This document shows positions 1-8,522 of a DNA stretch of 37,719 nt, piece by piece. Location of the stretch: contig JAAVXK010000126.1 in the NCBI GenBank assembly GCA_022790615.1, positions 1-37,719 of the forward strand. The letters run 5' to 3'. The notes beneath the pieces were generated by a model, which searched no databases, was not told where the DNA came from, and saw nothing but the letters and a program-made list of their open reading frames with translations. How positions within the stretch are numbered: position 1 is the first letter of the stretch; each line of letters begins with the position of its first letter. The translations under genes were made by a program, and so were the position numbers. Source of the DNA: Lachnospiraceae bacterium. Its GTDB lineage: Bacteria; Bacillota; Clostridia; Lachnospirales; Lachnospiraceae.

Positions 1-208
1 CTTGTGAGGCAGTCTTACCCTCATGCATAGCATGATGTTATTTCTGTTCGTCATACCAGAGATTTGCCCATGGGATAGTATGTTCCCCAAATCCGTCTAC
101 CTTCAGATTCCACCTCACGATGAACACCCTTGCCTTCGGCTATATCCTTCCCACTACCGGGCGGATTCCGGACTTGCACCGGCTAGAAACGTGCGCCGCC
201 GGGCGCAC
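1..208 (-). mobile_element. Group IIC intron, 5' portion (runs off the left edge)
   Basis: Read on the minus strand, the sequence starting at 208 is GTGCGCCCGGC, the GUGYG-type 5' end of a group II intron. It continues with blocks typical of domain I of bacterial class C introns: GCAAGTCCGGA, AGGCAAGGGTGTTCATCG, GTGGAATCTGAAGG, and ATGAGGGTAAGACTGCC near the window edge. This order and wording match the Oceanobacillus-type IIC intron as I remember it. The intron sits four bases behind a terminator-like hairpin (212-241), the insertion site class C introns prefer. The reverse transcriptase/maturase ORF, if present, would lie to the left of the window on the minus strand. Short ORFs called inside this stretch are not believed. 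Confidence 0.85.
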
Positions 209-211
209 AGT

Positions 212-241
212 AAAACAGGATAGCCGAGGCTATCCTGTTTT
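212..241 (-). terminator. Terminator-type hairpin, target of the group II intron
   Basis: A perfect 14-bp inverted repeat (212-225 with 228-241) has a 2-nt loop and A/T runs at both outer ends, so it can end transcription in either direction. On the minus strand it is followed by TTTTACT and then the intron 5' end. It may be the original terminator of a minus-strand transcript that the intron used as its homing site. Confidence 0.75.
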
Positions 242-427
242 GGAGAAGGTATTTTTGTTACTTATGGGGTGTAGCAAAAACTATATAATGTATTGGGGTT
301 TACAAGTAGGATTATAGCACCATGTTTCAGATAAGTGTGCACAAACTTTCATTTTTTTTGCATGTATTTTTGTTGATTTTGACAATAGATTAACAAGGTT
401 TCGTCAATACACACATTATTATGACAC

Positions 428-474
428 AAAAAAGCTCATATTTTGTATATTGAGCACAAAATATGAGCTTTTTT
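428..474 (-). terminator. ftsH terminator (bidirectional)
   Basis: A 19-bp perfect inverted repeat (428-446 with 456-474, 9-nt loop) begins with six A and ends with six T, so either strand gives a stem followed by a U-tract. It lies 19 bp beyond the ftsH stop codon and closes that minus-strand cluster. Confidence 0.85.
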
Positions 475-492
475 AGTTAAATAAATCACAAT

Positions 493-2325
493 CTACGCTT
501 CAAACAAAGCTTCAAATTCATCGCCTGATATACGCTCCTTATCGATAAGAAGTTTGGCACAGTTTTCAAGTACATCTTTCTTTCCGACAAGAATCTCCTT
601 TGCCCTCGAGTAACATTCGTCTATAATCTTCTTAACCTCTTCATCAATTACAGTGGCAACGCTCTCACTGTAACTTATCGTATGGCCAAAGTCTCTTCCT
701 ATAAATACTTCGTCGTCATCGTCATAGTTTATCATTCCAATACGTTCAGAGAAACCGTACCTTGTCACCATGTTGGTTGCAATCGCCGTCGCCTGTTTAA
801 TATCCTGCGACGCACCGGTCGTTACATCTTCAAATACAAGCTCCTCGGCAATCCTGCCCCCAAGAGATACAATAATATCCTGAAGCATTCTGCCTTTTGT
901 ATTGAACATCTCATCCTTTTCAGGCAGCGGCATCGTATAACCTGCCGCGCCGTGGCCGGTAGGTATTATCGATACTGTGTGTACCGGTCCCACATCCGGC
1001 AGCACATGGAACAGGATGGCATGACCCGCCTCATGATATGCCGTAATCCTCTTATCCCTGTCGGAAACTATCTTGCTCTTTTTCTCAGGCCCTATTCCAA
1101 CCTTAATAAAAGATTTGGTTATATCCGACTGGCTTATGAACGGCATGTTTTTCTTCGCGGCCTCAATCGCCGCCTCGTTAAGCAGATTCTCAAGGTCCGC
1201 TCCGGTCATGCCCGCCGTCGTTCTCGCAACTTCCTCAAGATTGACGTCGTCTCCGATAGGCTTGTTCTTTGCGTGTACTTTAAGTATGTCCTCCCTGCCG
1301 CGAACATCAGGCCAGCCGACATCCACCCTTCTGTCAAACCTTCCGGGCCTCAGTATCGCAGGGTCAAGTATATCAACCCTGTTTGTAGCGGCCATAACTA
1401 TAATACCCTCATTTACTCCAAACCCGTCCATCTCGACAAGCATCTGGTTCAGCGTCTGCTCCCTCTCGTCATGTCCGCCTCCAAGACCGCTGCCGCGCCT
1501 TCTGGCAACCGCGTCAATCTCATCAATGAATACGATACAGGGCGCGTTCCTCTTGGCGTCCGTAAACAAATCCCTGACTCTTGAAGCGCCGACGCCGACA
1601 AACATCTCGACAAAGTCCGAACCTGATATGCTGAAAAACGGAACGCCGGCCTCACCGGCAACAGCTTTTGCAAGAAGCGTTTTACCTGTACCCGGGGGAC
1701 CTACCATCAGAACACCCTTTGGAATTCTTGCGCCAAGCTCTATATATTTTTTAGGTTCCTTCAAAAAATCAACAATTTCCTCAAGCTGCTCCTTTTCCTC
1801 TACAAGACCCGCGACATCCTTAAATGTTTTGTTAATGCCGTCCGGCCCCATCATCCTTGCCCTGCTCTTTCCAAAGTTCGCCATCTTCGAACCGCCGCCG
1901 CTGTTTTGCGAGTTAATCATACTGAACAGGAATATTATGAGTATGAATGCAAAAATATAAGGCATAATTGTAATCCAAATGGGAGTCCTCGGCATCTGCT
2001 CGGTGGCATACTCAAACGTATCCGCATACGCCGGGTCGGACTTTAGATCGTACAGCCTGTTCTCAACATCCTGCACATTCGCAGTAAAATAATACTTCTC
2101 AGTATTATTTTTAAAATGTATATCCACCCTTCCGGAAGGAGTATTCTGCTCCTGTGAAATCTTTACTGCCACTACGTTACCGGCCTGAATGTCCCCAATA
2201 AGGCCGGCTGTGTTGTAATTATACTGCGGTCTGCTGTTTTCAATATATTTTGACAGCAGCAGCGATACAATCAGCACAGCAAACAATATGACAAAAAATC
2301 TGTTTCCTCTTACCTGTTTTTTCAA
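493..2325 (-). CDS. ftsH: ATP-dependent zinc metalloprotease FtsH
   Basis: Membrane-anchored AAA+ protease that unfolds and degrades membrane and short-lived cytosolic proteins. The 610-aa product has two membrane segments (about residues 10-25 and 117-136) around a small extracytoplasmic domain, then the AAA module with Walker A GPPGTGKT (209-216), Walker B IVFIDEID (264-271) and the second region of homology ending RPGRFDR. The peptidase zinc motif HEAGH is at 431-435. Length is normal for the family. The start is TTG at 2325, supported by GGGAGG seven bases upstream; no better ATG exists. It is last in the cluster and ends at a strong terminator. tilS is upstream, separated by an R1 repeat rather than the commonly found hpt gene. 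Confidence 0.97.
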   Translation of the reverse strand: MKKQVRGNRFFVILFAVLIVSLLLSKYIENSRPQYNYNTAGLIGDIQAGNVVAVKISQEQNTPSGRVDIHFKNNTEKYYFTANVQDVENRLYDLKSDPAYADTFEYATEQMPRTPIWITIMPYIFAFILIIFLFSMINSQNSGGGSKMANFGKSRARMMGPDGINKTFKDVAGLVEEKEQLEEIVDFLKEPKKYIELGARIPKGVLMVGPPGTGKTLLAKAVAGEAGVPFFSISGSDFVEMFVGVGASRVRDLFTDAKRNAPCIVFIDEIDAVARRRGSGLGGGHDEREQTLNQMLVEMDGFGVNEGIIVMAATNRVDILDPAILRPGRFDRRVDVGWPDVRGREDILKVHAKNKPIGDDVNLEEVARTTAGMTGADLENLLNEAAIEAAKKNMPFISQSDITKSFIKVGIGPEKKSKIVSDRDKRITAYHEAGHAILFHVLPDVGPVHTVSIIPTGHGAAGYTMPLPEKDEMFNTKGRMLQDIIVSLGGRIAEELVFEDVTTGASQDIKQATAIATNMVTRYGFSERIGMINYDDDDEVFIGRDFGHTISYSESVATVIDEEVKKIIDECYSRAKEILVGKKDVLENCAKLLIDKERISGDEFEALFEA

Positions 2326-2378
2326 AATGTAACCTCCCGTATCAAACTTTATGTTATACTTTTTTCCGCGGGTAATGC

Positions 2379-2466
2379 TCCTAAACGTGCGGTGGACGCT
2401 TGTTCAGGACTGCCCGGAACGGAGTGTAGACCCAAGCAGCCATACTTGCATGGCTATTTGGCGGCG
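2379..2466 (+). repeat. Dispersed repeat R1, copy A
   Basis: About 85 bp beginning TCCTAAACGTGCGGTGGACG. It shares long blocks with the reverse complement of the window's right end: GTGGACGCTTGTTCAGGAC, then AGTGxAGACCCAA, then TTGCATG. It fills the gap between the tilS stop codon and the ftsH leader. The first hairpin arm is degenerate here; a second hairpin AGCCAT/ATGGCT is intact. Nothing in it looks coding. Confidence 0.75.
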
Positions 2467-3912
2467 TTACATCTTCATTATGTTAATCACCAGTATGTTT
2501 TTACTGCTTTCATCAACATAACAGCCGTTACCGGCACGGCCTCCGACAATATATAATACATTCTCACCCTCCGCAAAAACAAATATTCTGTTCCTGTACT
2601 GACGCGGAATCTTTTCATCTATCATATATCTTGATACCTTTTTTCGCCGATGGTCCCCGATAAAATAATAATCGTTGGCCTGCGGCCGTCTTAACGCCAT
2701 TTTATCTTTCATTTTATCACAATCAAACCATTTCGTACAGCTATTTTTGGTAACTATATCCGTATTAGGGTTATAGCTTCTGATTTCCAAACTTATTTTC
2801 AGCTTATCTGCATACGTCATATATTCAGGCAGATATATATCATGTAATATATACTCGCTTTTACCGTGTTTTATTATTGCGTCAACATCGACAACAATAT
2901 TTTTATTTTCAGATTCTTCATAACATTCAGTCCCTTCATGACATGCAGTATATAATCTTATATATTCGTACTCTCTCTCTGCAACAATCGAATACGGCAG
3001 GTTCACCCGCTTGCCGCTCTGCATGTCTGCTAGCCCGCGTATTCCCTCTATATGTCCGTTTTCTATATCTTTGAGACTCATGGAAAGAGCTCTTATCATT
3101 CTTCTTATAATTTCGGAAGCCAGCGCGCAGTTAAGCCCCGCAAGCACCCCCGCCCTGATTTTCAGGGAGTTTCCGTCATCGGTAACGAATTCCCCATACA
3201 GTCTGCCGCACTCTATATCGTACCATTCATATATCTGTGAAAGCTTGTCAGCCATCCCGCATATATGCGAAACAGCTGACGGGTTAATTTTCTCAAGCTC
3301 CGGAATTACACATTTTCTTAGCCTGTTTCTGTCGTATTCCGGAATTTCATTCGTGGAATCCGTAACATATTCCTGTCCTATATTTTTCAGATACGCCTCT
3401 ATATCGCTCCTGTCAACACACAACAGCGGTCTTATTATGTTATCCCTCTTCGCGGGTATTCCCATCATTCCCCTAATACCGGTTCCTCTGCACATGCGGA
3501 ACAAAATAGTTTCAGCCTGGTCATTTTTATGGTGGGCGACGGCTATACATACCGCGCCGCGCACGTTCCGCTCAGTTTCAAACGCCTCGTATCTCGCACG
3601 TCTGCCCGCCTCCTCTTCCGTCATCTTCCATTCGGACGAAAGCATTGGAACGTCATAAGCATACACCGTGCAGCACACGCCATATTTTTTTGCGAGCATT
3701 TTGGAAAAGTATTCGTCATGCTCCGCCTCCCCATCCCGTATGCCGTGGTTGACATGTACCGCATACAGTGAAAGACCGTATTCTTCCCTCAGGGAAACCA
3801 ATACCCGGAACAGGCACACGGAATCGGCCCCCCCGGACAGACCGACAACTATGCTGTCACCATATTTCAACAAATTCTTATCCTTTATATATTCTTTTAT
3901 CTTTGAGATCAC
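2467..3912 (-). CDS. tilS: tRNA(Ile)-lysidine synthetase TilS
   Basis: Converts the wobble cytidine of the CAU-anticodon tRNA-Ile to lysidine using ATP and lysine. The PP-loop motif SGGADS lies at residues 26-31, and the family block GIRGMMGIPAKRDNIIRPLL follows. The product is about 480 aa and includes the C-terminal TilS domain. Possible starts are TTG at 3945, ATG at 3930 and GTG at 3912. I chose GTG because only it has a purine-rich site (GTGGGGA) at the right distance, and because it puts the PP-loop about 25 residues from the N-terminus, as in Bacillus TilS. It lies between spoIIE and ftsH in the usual order. Confidence 0.93.
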   Translation of the reverse strand: MISKIKEYIKDKNLLKYGDSIVVGLSGGADSVCLFRVLVSLREEYGLSLYAVHVNHGIRDGEAEHDEYFSKMLAKKYGVCCTVYAYDVPMLSSEWKMTEEEAGRRARYEAFETERNVRGAVCIAVAHHKNDQAETILFRMCRGTGIRGMMGIPAKRDNIIRPLLCVDRSDIEAYLKNIGQEYVTDSTNEIPEYDRNRLRKCVIPELEKINPSAVSHICGMADKLSQIYEWYDIECGRLYGEFVTDDGNSLKIRAGVLAGLNCALASEIIRRMIRALSMSLKDIENGHIEGIRGLADMQSGKRVNLPYSIVAEREYEYIRLYTACHEGTECYEESENKNIVVDVDAIIKHGKSEYILHDIYLPEYMTYADKLKISLEIRSYNPNTDIVTKNSCTKWFDCDKMKDKMALRRPQANDYYFIGDHRRKKVSRYMIDEKIPRQYRNRIFVFAEGENVLYIVGGRAGNGCYVDESSKNILVINIMKM

Positions 3913-4059
3913 AGGTATTCCCCACTTCATGTGTTTTTCTATCAATTATAGGCTATGACCTTTTAATGCCATAACTTTTTAACCCTGGTGTACTGTATCT
4001 AAATTATACATGCATCCCATAAATTTGTATACAAAAATATGCGCTTTGTCTGGTTTTAT

Positions 4060-6345
4060 TCAGATACTTTTTTTCCAAATGCCAGCCACAAGCACGCTCA
4101 TATCATCCCCCGCCCCATGCATATTCCGGTTAAGGGCCTCGGACAATATCCTGTCCGCAAGCTCCTGCGGGTTATCTGTGTCTATGCCCCGAATCAACTC
4201 GCTGACAGCCTCGTTTGAACCCGACTGAAAGCTGTCTGTAATGCCGTCGCTGAGCATTACTACAAAATCTCCGGTATTCAGCCTGTGTACACTGTCCGTT
4301 GTAGTTATATCCGGGAGAATCCCAATCGGAATTTCCTCACTGTCTATTACTTCTACCTTGTCCTTTTTTCTTATAAATGTTGACGGCGCCCCATATTTCA
4401 TACACTCGCAGGTTGCTTTGTTAAGGTCAATCACACATATGTCAACAGTCGAGAAATCATCTTTTTCACCGTCGAGAAGCATCGATGAATTGACGAGACG
4501 CAGGGCCATATCCTCCCTGAAGCCCGCCTGGACAAACTGCTCAATTAGCTCGATAACTTTTTCACTTTCCTCGTACGCCGGAATACCGCTGCCCATTCCG
4601 TCCGTTATCGTCATTATAACCCTTCCGCCCGAAAGCCTTATAAATGAGTAATTATCCCCCGACACGTCCTCTCCTGATTTCGCAGCCCTGGCAACGCCCG
4701 TAAGAATTCTGTATTTTACGTCTTTTACAAAGCTTACCGTCTGGTAATCCTTAGACAGCGTACTTGCAAACCCTTCCGCAACGCACCATCTTTCGCCGAG
4801 TATACCGCTAATCATATCGGCCACTTCCTTATATGTGATACAGTTTGCTCCCTGTACCTTCATTCTTATAATAATCTCACACTGCCCGTCGCGCCTTTTT
4901 GCGGTAACTAATTTTTTTACCTTGATACCAAAAGCTCTTAGCATCGAAAGTATCTCTTCCTCGCCTTCCATCGACACCCTGCTCAATCCCGAAACATCTT
5001 TCTCAAGCTCGCTTATAAGTTTTGCCGTATCCCGCATCTGTCTTACCATAAGGGCCCTGTTCTGATTAAATCTGTTAATCCACATCATATTAACCCTTGC
5101 AAGCTCAATCTGCCTGTTAACCTCACGCATAAAATCGTCAACATGTATACATTTCATCGCAAAATTTGCCGGTATGTCAGACGCCCGCACACGGCCTTCG
5201 CTGCACGCTCCGATAATCCCAATTGTTTCGTGGTAGGTGTCATAATAACGGCTCTGCCAGCATACACTGCAATTCGTACAGTCCCTGCATACGGCCGAAG
5301 TTATCTCGTTAAACATTACCTCGCTGTTATAATCATTCATGGCAGGCGCTATGCCGCACTCAGAAGAAAGTGAGTCGGATAGTCTTAAAAATGCGTTGGC
5401 AAACTCATTCAGTTTATAGCTTGTCTGACTTTTAATATTATACTTTGTAAGTATATTTTCCGCACTGTCCCTATCCTTTTCGTCTCCAACACTGAAAAAT
5501 GATGACGGAATAAATACATATACAATTCCGGCAGCGGCAAAGCTTCTAAGGCGGGCAACGTCCCATAGCTCAGACGGATATAACAGCGCCAGGGAAAGGC
5601 CCGACAGTACATATATGACAAGACCCGCCCATTTTCCGGCTTTCCTCACTGCGCCGACAAATATTCCAATTAAACAGAATAACCCGATAAAAGACACATC
5701 GCCCCCGCGGATTCCTGAAAGCACGCCGGCGCCCGCGCCCGCAATAGCGCCTGCCGACGCCCCATATCTGCCGGACATTGCCAATATAAGAAGATAGAGA
5801 AGGCCCTCAGATATGGATACTTTTCCGGGGAGCGGTTCGTATATTCCGCCAATAGCCATTACGAGCAGCAAAACAACACTGATAATCTGTTCATTTGTCA
5901 TTGATTCAATATTCCCCAGACGCGAGAGCAGATACATTGCCTTCTCAAGTACCTGAGATAGGACAATAACAAGCATGCCCTCACCGATTGATATGACAAG
6001 CGCCTCCCCTATATTCAGTATACCTCCCGCCAGTCCGATTGAGGTTGTAACGACGCCCCCAATTAACGACAGCTGCATACGGTTCAGATACATTCTATGC
6101 CTTACTGCCATCCGGTCTATGACAAGTATACATGTAAATATAAGCAGATATTTCACTATATCGCCGGGCAGCATCATCCCAACCGGCAGAAAAGCACATG
6201 TTATTACACCCAGCGCTACTGCCGCCATACCTTTATTTTTATTTCTCTTACCGGAATACGCCAGGATATACAACGCCACGGCAATAGGGTTAATCCCAAG
6301 AAACGGAACCCTTCCCGCAAGAAACAATATAATGACCGTCATCAT
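4060..6345 (-). CDS. spoIIE: Stage II sporulation protein E (serine phosphatase)
   Basis: PP2C-type phosphatase that dephosphorylates SpoIIAA to activate sigma-F in the forespore and associates with the division septum. The 761-aa product has a strongly hydrophobic N-terminal third (about ten membrane segments), a middle region with a cysteine cluster (CRDCTNCSVC), and a C-terminal phosphatase domain with ITDGMGSG, DDFSTVD and VVMLSDGITD metal-site motifs. The ATG at 6345 is preferred over the one at 6363 because AGAGGGG precedes it by about five bases, while nothing resembling a binding site precedes the upstream ATG. A terminator after divIC and a promoter at 6397-6425 suggest independent transcription. 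Its presence shows sporulation ancestry, not proven sporulation. Confidence 0.95.
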   Translation of the reverse strand: MMTVIILFLAGRVPFLGINPIAVALYILAYSGKRNKNKGMAAVALGVITCAFLPVGMMLPGDIVKYLLIFTCILVIDRMAVRHRMYLNRMQLSLIGGVVTTSIGLAGGILNIGEALVISIGEGMLVIVLSQVLEKAMYLLSRLGNIESMTNEQIISVVLLLVMAIGGIYEPLPGKVSISEGLLYLLILAMSGRYGASAGAIAGAGAGVLSGIRGGDVSFIGLFCLIGIFVGAVRKAGKWAGLVIYVLSGLSLALLYPSELWDVARLRSFAAAGIVYVFIPSSFFSVGDEKDRDSAENILTKYNIKSQTSYKLNEFANAFLRLSDSLSSECGIAPAMNDYNSEVMFNEITSAVCRDCTNCSVCWQSRYYDTYHETIGIIGACSEGRVRASDIPANFAMKCIHVDDFMREVNRQIELARVNMMWINRFNQNRALMVRQMRDTAKLISELEKDVSGLSRVSMEGEEEILSMLRAFGIKVKKLVTAKRRDGQCEIIIRMKVQGANCITYKEVADMISGILGERWCVAEGFASTLSKDYQTVSFVKDVKYRILTGVARAAKSGEDVSGDNYSFIRLSGGRVIMTITDGMGSGIPAYEESEKVIELIEQFVQAGFREDMALRLVNSSMLLDGEKDDFSTVDICVIDLNKATCECMKYGAPSTFIRKKDKVEVIDSEEIPIGILPDITTTDSVHRLNTGDFVVMLSDGITDSFQSGSNEAVSELIRGIDTDNPQELADRILSEALNRNMHGAGDDMSVLVAGIWKKSI

Positions 6346-6396
6346 ATTTACCCCTCTTTTCATTGAAAAATGAAATACTGAAAACGATATTCAGTA

Positions 6397-6425
6397 TATA
6401 TATGCGCAATGAAAAGATTTGTAAA
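6397..6425 (-). promoter_or_regulatory. Probable spoIIE promoter
   Basis: On the minus strand TTTACA (6420-6425) and TATATA (6397-6402) are separated by exactly 17 bp, about 50 bp upstream of the spoIIE start. A weak Spo0A-box resemblance, TGTCGGT (6462-6468; consensus TGNCGAA, two mismatches), lies further upstream. The sigma factor and Spo0A control are inferred. Confidence 0.5.
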
Positions 6426-6467
6426 AAACTGTCATGCAATTTAAAAAAGACATCTACATTTACCGAC

Positions 6468-6504
6468 AAAAAAAAGATTCCACGTCGATACATTCGTAGA
6501 ATCT
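6468..6504 (-). terminator. Intrinsic terminator after divIC
   Basis: On the minus strand AGATTCTACG pairs with CGTGGAATCT (6495-6504 with 6475-6484, one U-G pair, 10-nt loop), followed by eight T. The left arm abuts the divIC stop codon. This separates spoIIE from the upstream rqcP-yabP-yabQ-divIC unit. Confidence 0.8.
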
Positions 6505-6791
6505 TATTCTTCCGCCTCAAAAACATACTCGTCAGGATAGACAAGACCCAGCTTCTTTCTGGCTATATCCTCTATATACTCATCAGAGTTAACATAATTC
6601 CTGTATTCCTCTATTTTATTTTCTTCCTCTGTCAGATTTTCAACTTCCCGTTCACACTTTGCCTTCTCTTTCATAAGCTCGCCGGACTTTGCCTCAAGTT
6701 CCGCTTTCTTAACCGAGAGTACTGCAAGCATTATCAATACGGCTAAAAAAACAAAGCCCATTCCGGAACGGGTTTTCCTTCTTCTTTTCAT
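6504..6791 (-). CDS. divIC: Septum formation initiator, DivIC/FtsB family
   Basis: Small bitopic division protein that links early and late divisome components with FtsL and DivIB. The 95-aa product has a basic N-terminus (KRRRKTR), one membrane span (about residues 11-28), a coiled-coil stretch rich in E and K (about 30-65), and the family's C-terminal block DIARKKLGLVYPDE. It lies 4 bp after yabQ and ends in a terminator, so it is the last gene of the rqcP operon. The position between yabQ and spoIIE is the standard one in Bacillota. Confidence 0.93.
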   Translation of the reverse strand: MKRRRKTRSGMGFVFLAVLIMLAVLSVKKAELEAKSGELMKEKAKCEREVENLTEEENKIEEYRNYVNSDEYIEDIARKKLGLVYPDEYVFEAEE

Positions 6792-6795
6792 ACAA

Positions 6796-7152
6796 TCACC
6801 TTTTAAACCTCGTTCTTACTTTTTCTAAGTTAATTGTAACCCAGCGTCTTATTTTTTTCAAGAGTTTTCTTGCACCTGCAAGGAATCTTGAACCGACAGG
6901 CCACCAGAACAACAGCATTCCAAAAAACAGCGCCGCGACGGCATATCCTCTGATAATGCCCTCATTTATCCTATATGTTATGATAAAAAGGATTATTGCA
7001 AAGGACTCCCAGAACAAGAAATCTGTCAGTCCTCTCATTACCCTGCCAAAACCGAGAATTTCCCTTATAATAATTAGTAACTCGTACAGGAACACAACCG
7101 TCATACCCAATGCAAATGACACTGTCACAAGCATTATCTGCTGCCGTATCAT
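6796..7152 (-). CDS. yabQ: Spore cortex biosynthesis protein YabQ
   Basis: Sporulation membrane protein needed for cortex formation in Bacillus. The 118-aa product has four predicted membrane spans and a basic tail (ARKLLKKIRRW...RTRFKR), as in the family. Its ATG overlaps the yabP stop codon (ATGA, 4 bp), which indicates translational coupling. The identification rests on size, topology and its position directly between yabP and divIC as much as on sequence. Confidence 0.88.
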   Translation of the reverse strand: MIRQQIMLVTVSFALGMTVVFLYELLIIIREILGFGRVMRGLTDFLFWESFAIILFIITYRINEGIIRGYAVAALFFGMLLFWWPVGSRFLAGARKLLKKIRRWVTINLEKVRTRFKR

Positions 7153-7424
7153 TTGAACAGCCTTCCAAAAAACGAACCTACACGTTCTTCTCTGCTGTCA
7201 GCATATTCAAGGTTGTAAACCTTGCCCTCGATTCCTGCCTCGCCATTTTCTATTGTAAGTCTGTCCACCTTGAGACCCTCGCCCCGAATTGACAGTATAC
7301 CCTGTACGGTATCCAGCATCACAAGCTTATCGTCAAATGAAATGACATCTGTTACTCCGGTAAGCATAATTCTGTTTCGATTGTCAACATGCAGTTTGTG
7401 CGTGGCGTTACCCCTATCTTCCAT
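7149..7424 (-). CDS. yabP: Spore coat assembly/cortex protein YabP
   Basis: YabP-family protein required for cortex formation; it is the partner of YabQ. The 91-aa product contains the family core KLHVDNRNRIMLTGVTDVIS followed by alternating beta-strand segments. The ATG at 7424 is chosen because AGGGGG lies five bases upstream; the in-frame ATG at 7439 lies before that site and has none of its own. It overlaps yabQ by 4 bp and follows rqcP. Confidence 0.92.
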   Translation of the reverse strand: MEDRGNATHKLHVDNRNRIMLTGVTDVISFDDKLVMLDTVQGILSIRGEGLKVDRLTIENGEAGIEGKVYNLEYADSREERVGSFFGRLFK

Positions 7425-7499
7425 AATATCCCCCTGCATACATATATGGCGCCCTTTTGACTCCGATTAATATATAATATGCGCACAGGCAGGCAGATA

Positions 7500-7739
7500 T
7501 TACAGATATCTGAACAGTTCTTTCGCTTCCTCTTTGTTATATGTCTCAACTACGCTGAGCACTTCTACCTTAACACTCTTATTTCCAAACGCTATTTCAA
7601 TCACATCGCCGGGCTTTACATCATACGACGCCCTTGCAACTTTTCCGTTAACAACGACGCGCCCCGCGTCGCATGCCTCGTTAGCAACGGGCCTTCTCTT
7701 TATAAGTCTCGATACTTTCAGATACTTATCAAGTCTCAT
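7500..7739 (-). CDS. rqcP: RqcP (YabO), S4-domain ribosome quality-control protein
   Basis: Small S4 RNA-binding protein that works with RqcH on obstructed 50S subunits to add C-terminal alanine tails. The 79-aa protein begins MRLDKYLKVSRLIKRRPVA, the characteristic S4 start, and continues with GRVVVNGKVA and KPGDVIEI. ATG at 7739 is preferred over the adjacent in-frame GTG at 7742: GGAGG lies six bases from the ATG but only three from the GTG. It heads the sporulation/division operon, as yabO does in Bacillus. An R2 repeat lies just upstream. Confidence 0.93.
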   Translation of the reverse strand: MRLDKYLKVSRLIKRRPVANEACDAGRVVVNGKVARASYDVKPGDVIEIAFGNKSVKVEVLSVVETYNKEEAKELFRYL

Positions 7740-7756
7740 CACATACCTCCGTTACA

Positions 7757-7834
7757 GTCAAATACCCCGTAACAAGCTACGGGGTATGCCTTAGCTTCTT
7801 TTTAGCAAGTTCGCCCCAAGGGGCGGGGGATTTG
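7757..7834 (+). repeat. Palindromic miniature element R2, copy 1
   Basis: About 78 bp starting GTCAAATACCCCGTA. It has two hairpins: ATACCCCGTA/TACGGGGTAT with a 6-nt loop at the left, and CGCCCC-AA-GGGGCG at the right. The segment TTAGCTTCTTTTTAGCAAGTT lies between them. The same order recurs at 37496-37575. It lies between the HU terminator and the rqcP start. Two small terminal hairpins and no ORF suggest a non-autonomous IS200/IS605-type element (inference). Confidence 0.75.
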
Positions 7835-7865
7835 CTTTATAAAATGTATTTTCCCATAAAGTAAT

Positions 7866-7890
7866 AAAAAGGGCTTCGCAAGCGAAACCC
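7866..7890 (-). terminator. HU gene terminator
   Basis: Minus-strand stem GGGTTTCGC/GCGAAGCCC (nine pairs, one U-G) is followed by TTTTTATT, 29 bp past the HU stop codon. It separates the HU gene from the rqcP operon. Confidence 0.85.
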
Positions 7891-7918
7891 TGACATATTC
7901 TCACATACTAGACTCTAC

Positions 7919-8194
7919 TTAGCTGTTAACAATATCCTTCAAAGCTTTTCCCGCCTTAAATCTAGGCGCTTTGGAAGCCGGGATAGTCATAGTCTCTTTC
8001 GTGCGAGGATTCCTTCCTTCTCTTGCCGCTCTCTCCGATACTTCAAACGTACCAAATCCAACCAGCTGAATCTTGCCGCCCTTCTTTAATTCATCCGTAA
8101 CAACATCAACAAAAGCCTTTAACGCTTTTTCCGCATCTTTCTTCGATAACTCTGTCTGTTCAGCTATTGCTGCAACCAACTCTGTTTTGTTCAT
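7919..8194 (-). CDS. hup: HU family DNA-binding protein
   Basis: Histone-like dimer that bends and compacts DNA. The 91-aa protein has the complete HU fold: MNKTELVAAIAEQTELSKKD at the start, the GFGTFEV strand, and the beta-arm block RAAREGRNPRT. ATG at 8194 has AGGAGGAG upstream. A longer in-frame reading to 8287 is rejected because it adds a non-homologous stretch that covers the promoter. HU adjacent to rqcP is a common clostridial arrangement. It is monocistronic, with a promoter and terminator of its own. Confidence 0.97.
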   Translation of the reverse strand: MNKTELVAAIAEQTELSKKDAEKALKAFVDVVTDELKKGGKIQLVGFGTFEVSERAAREGRNPRTKETMTIPASKAPRFKAGKALKDIVNS

Positions 8195-8258
8195 AACAAT
8201 ACTCCTCCTCAATATAAATAGATAATAAATGTTGCATGAGCGTAACACTACACTTTTA

Positions 8259-8287
8259 TTTATACCTGCAAACGTGCCATTTGTCAA
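8259..8287 (-). promoter_or_regulatory. HU gene promoter
   Basis: Minus-strand TTGACA (8282-8287) and TATAAA (8259-8264) have a 17-bp spacer, a near-consensus sigma-A promoter about 65 bp upstream of the HU start. Confidence 0.8.
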
Positions 8288-8455
8288 GGTTTTTTATAGG
8301 GTTACACATATAAATGGCAAAATATATTTGAAATTATGTATATTTACATTAAATGTATAACAGCGTCTAACCACATACTAATTACCAGATGAAGCTTCAT
8401 AAAAAAGCAACGTTTACATTAATAAATTATGTTATATACAAAATAATTAATAATA

Positions 8456-8464
8456 TGCTATAAT
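8456..8464 (+). promoter_or_regulatory. Extended -10 promoter of the regulator/kinase pair
   Basis: TGCTATAAT forms an extended -10 element 58 bp upstream of the response regulator start. No good -35 hexamer is seen at 17 bp. Confidence 0.5.
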
Positions 8465-8522
8465 AGAAAGAAAATTGCCGGGAAACAGTTTCAATATATA
8501 AGATTATAACAGGAGGTCCGTT

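Noticed and set aside
241-427. Possible small RNA on the minus strand (TGCTATAAT-like box, then about 100 nt to the hairpin at 212-241).
   Set aside because: No suitable -35, no recognisable RNA family, and the region is AT-rich; the evidence is only a box and a hairpin.
682-1960. Long open frames on the plus strand opposite ftsH (up to 300 residues).
   Set aside because: They mirror the conserved FtsH codons, have no ribosome binding site and match no family; they are shadows.
3011-3658. A 215-residue plus-strand frame opposite tilS.
   Set aside because: Shadow of the tilS coding strand, with low-complexity Ser/Leu content and no start signal.
6462-6468. Spo0A box upstream of spoIIE.
   Set aside because: Two mismatches in seven bases; kept only as a remark under the promoter.
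8391-8402. Perfect palindrome ATGAAGCTTCAT upstream of the regulator/kinase promoter.
   Set aside because: A 12-bp palindrome in AT-rich DNA is not rare, and no second copy was seen.
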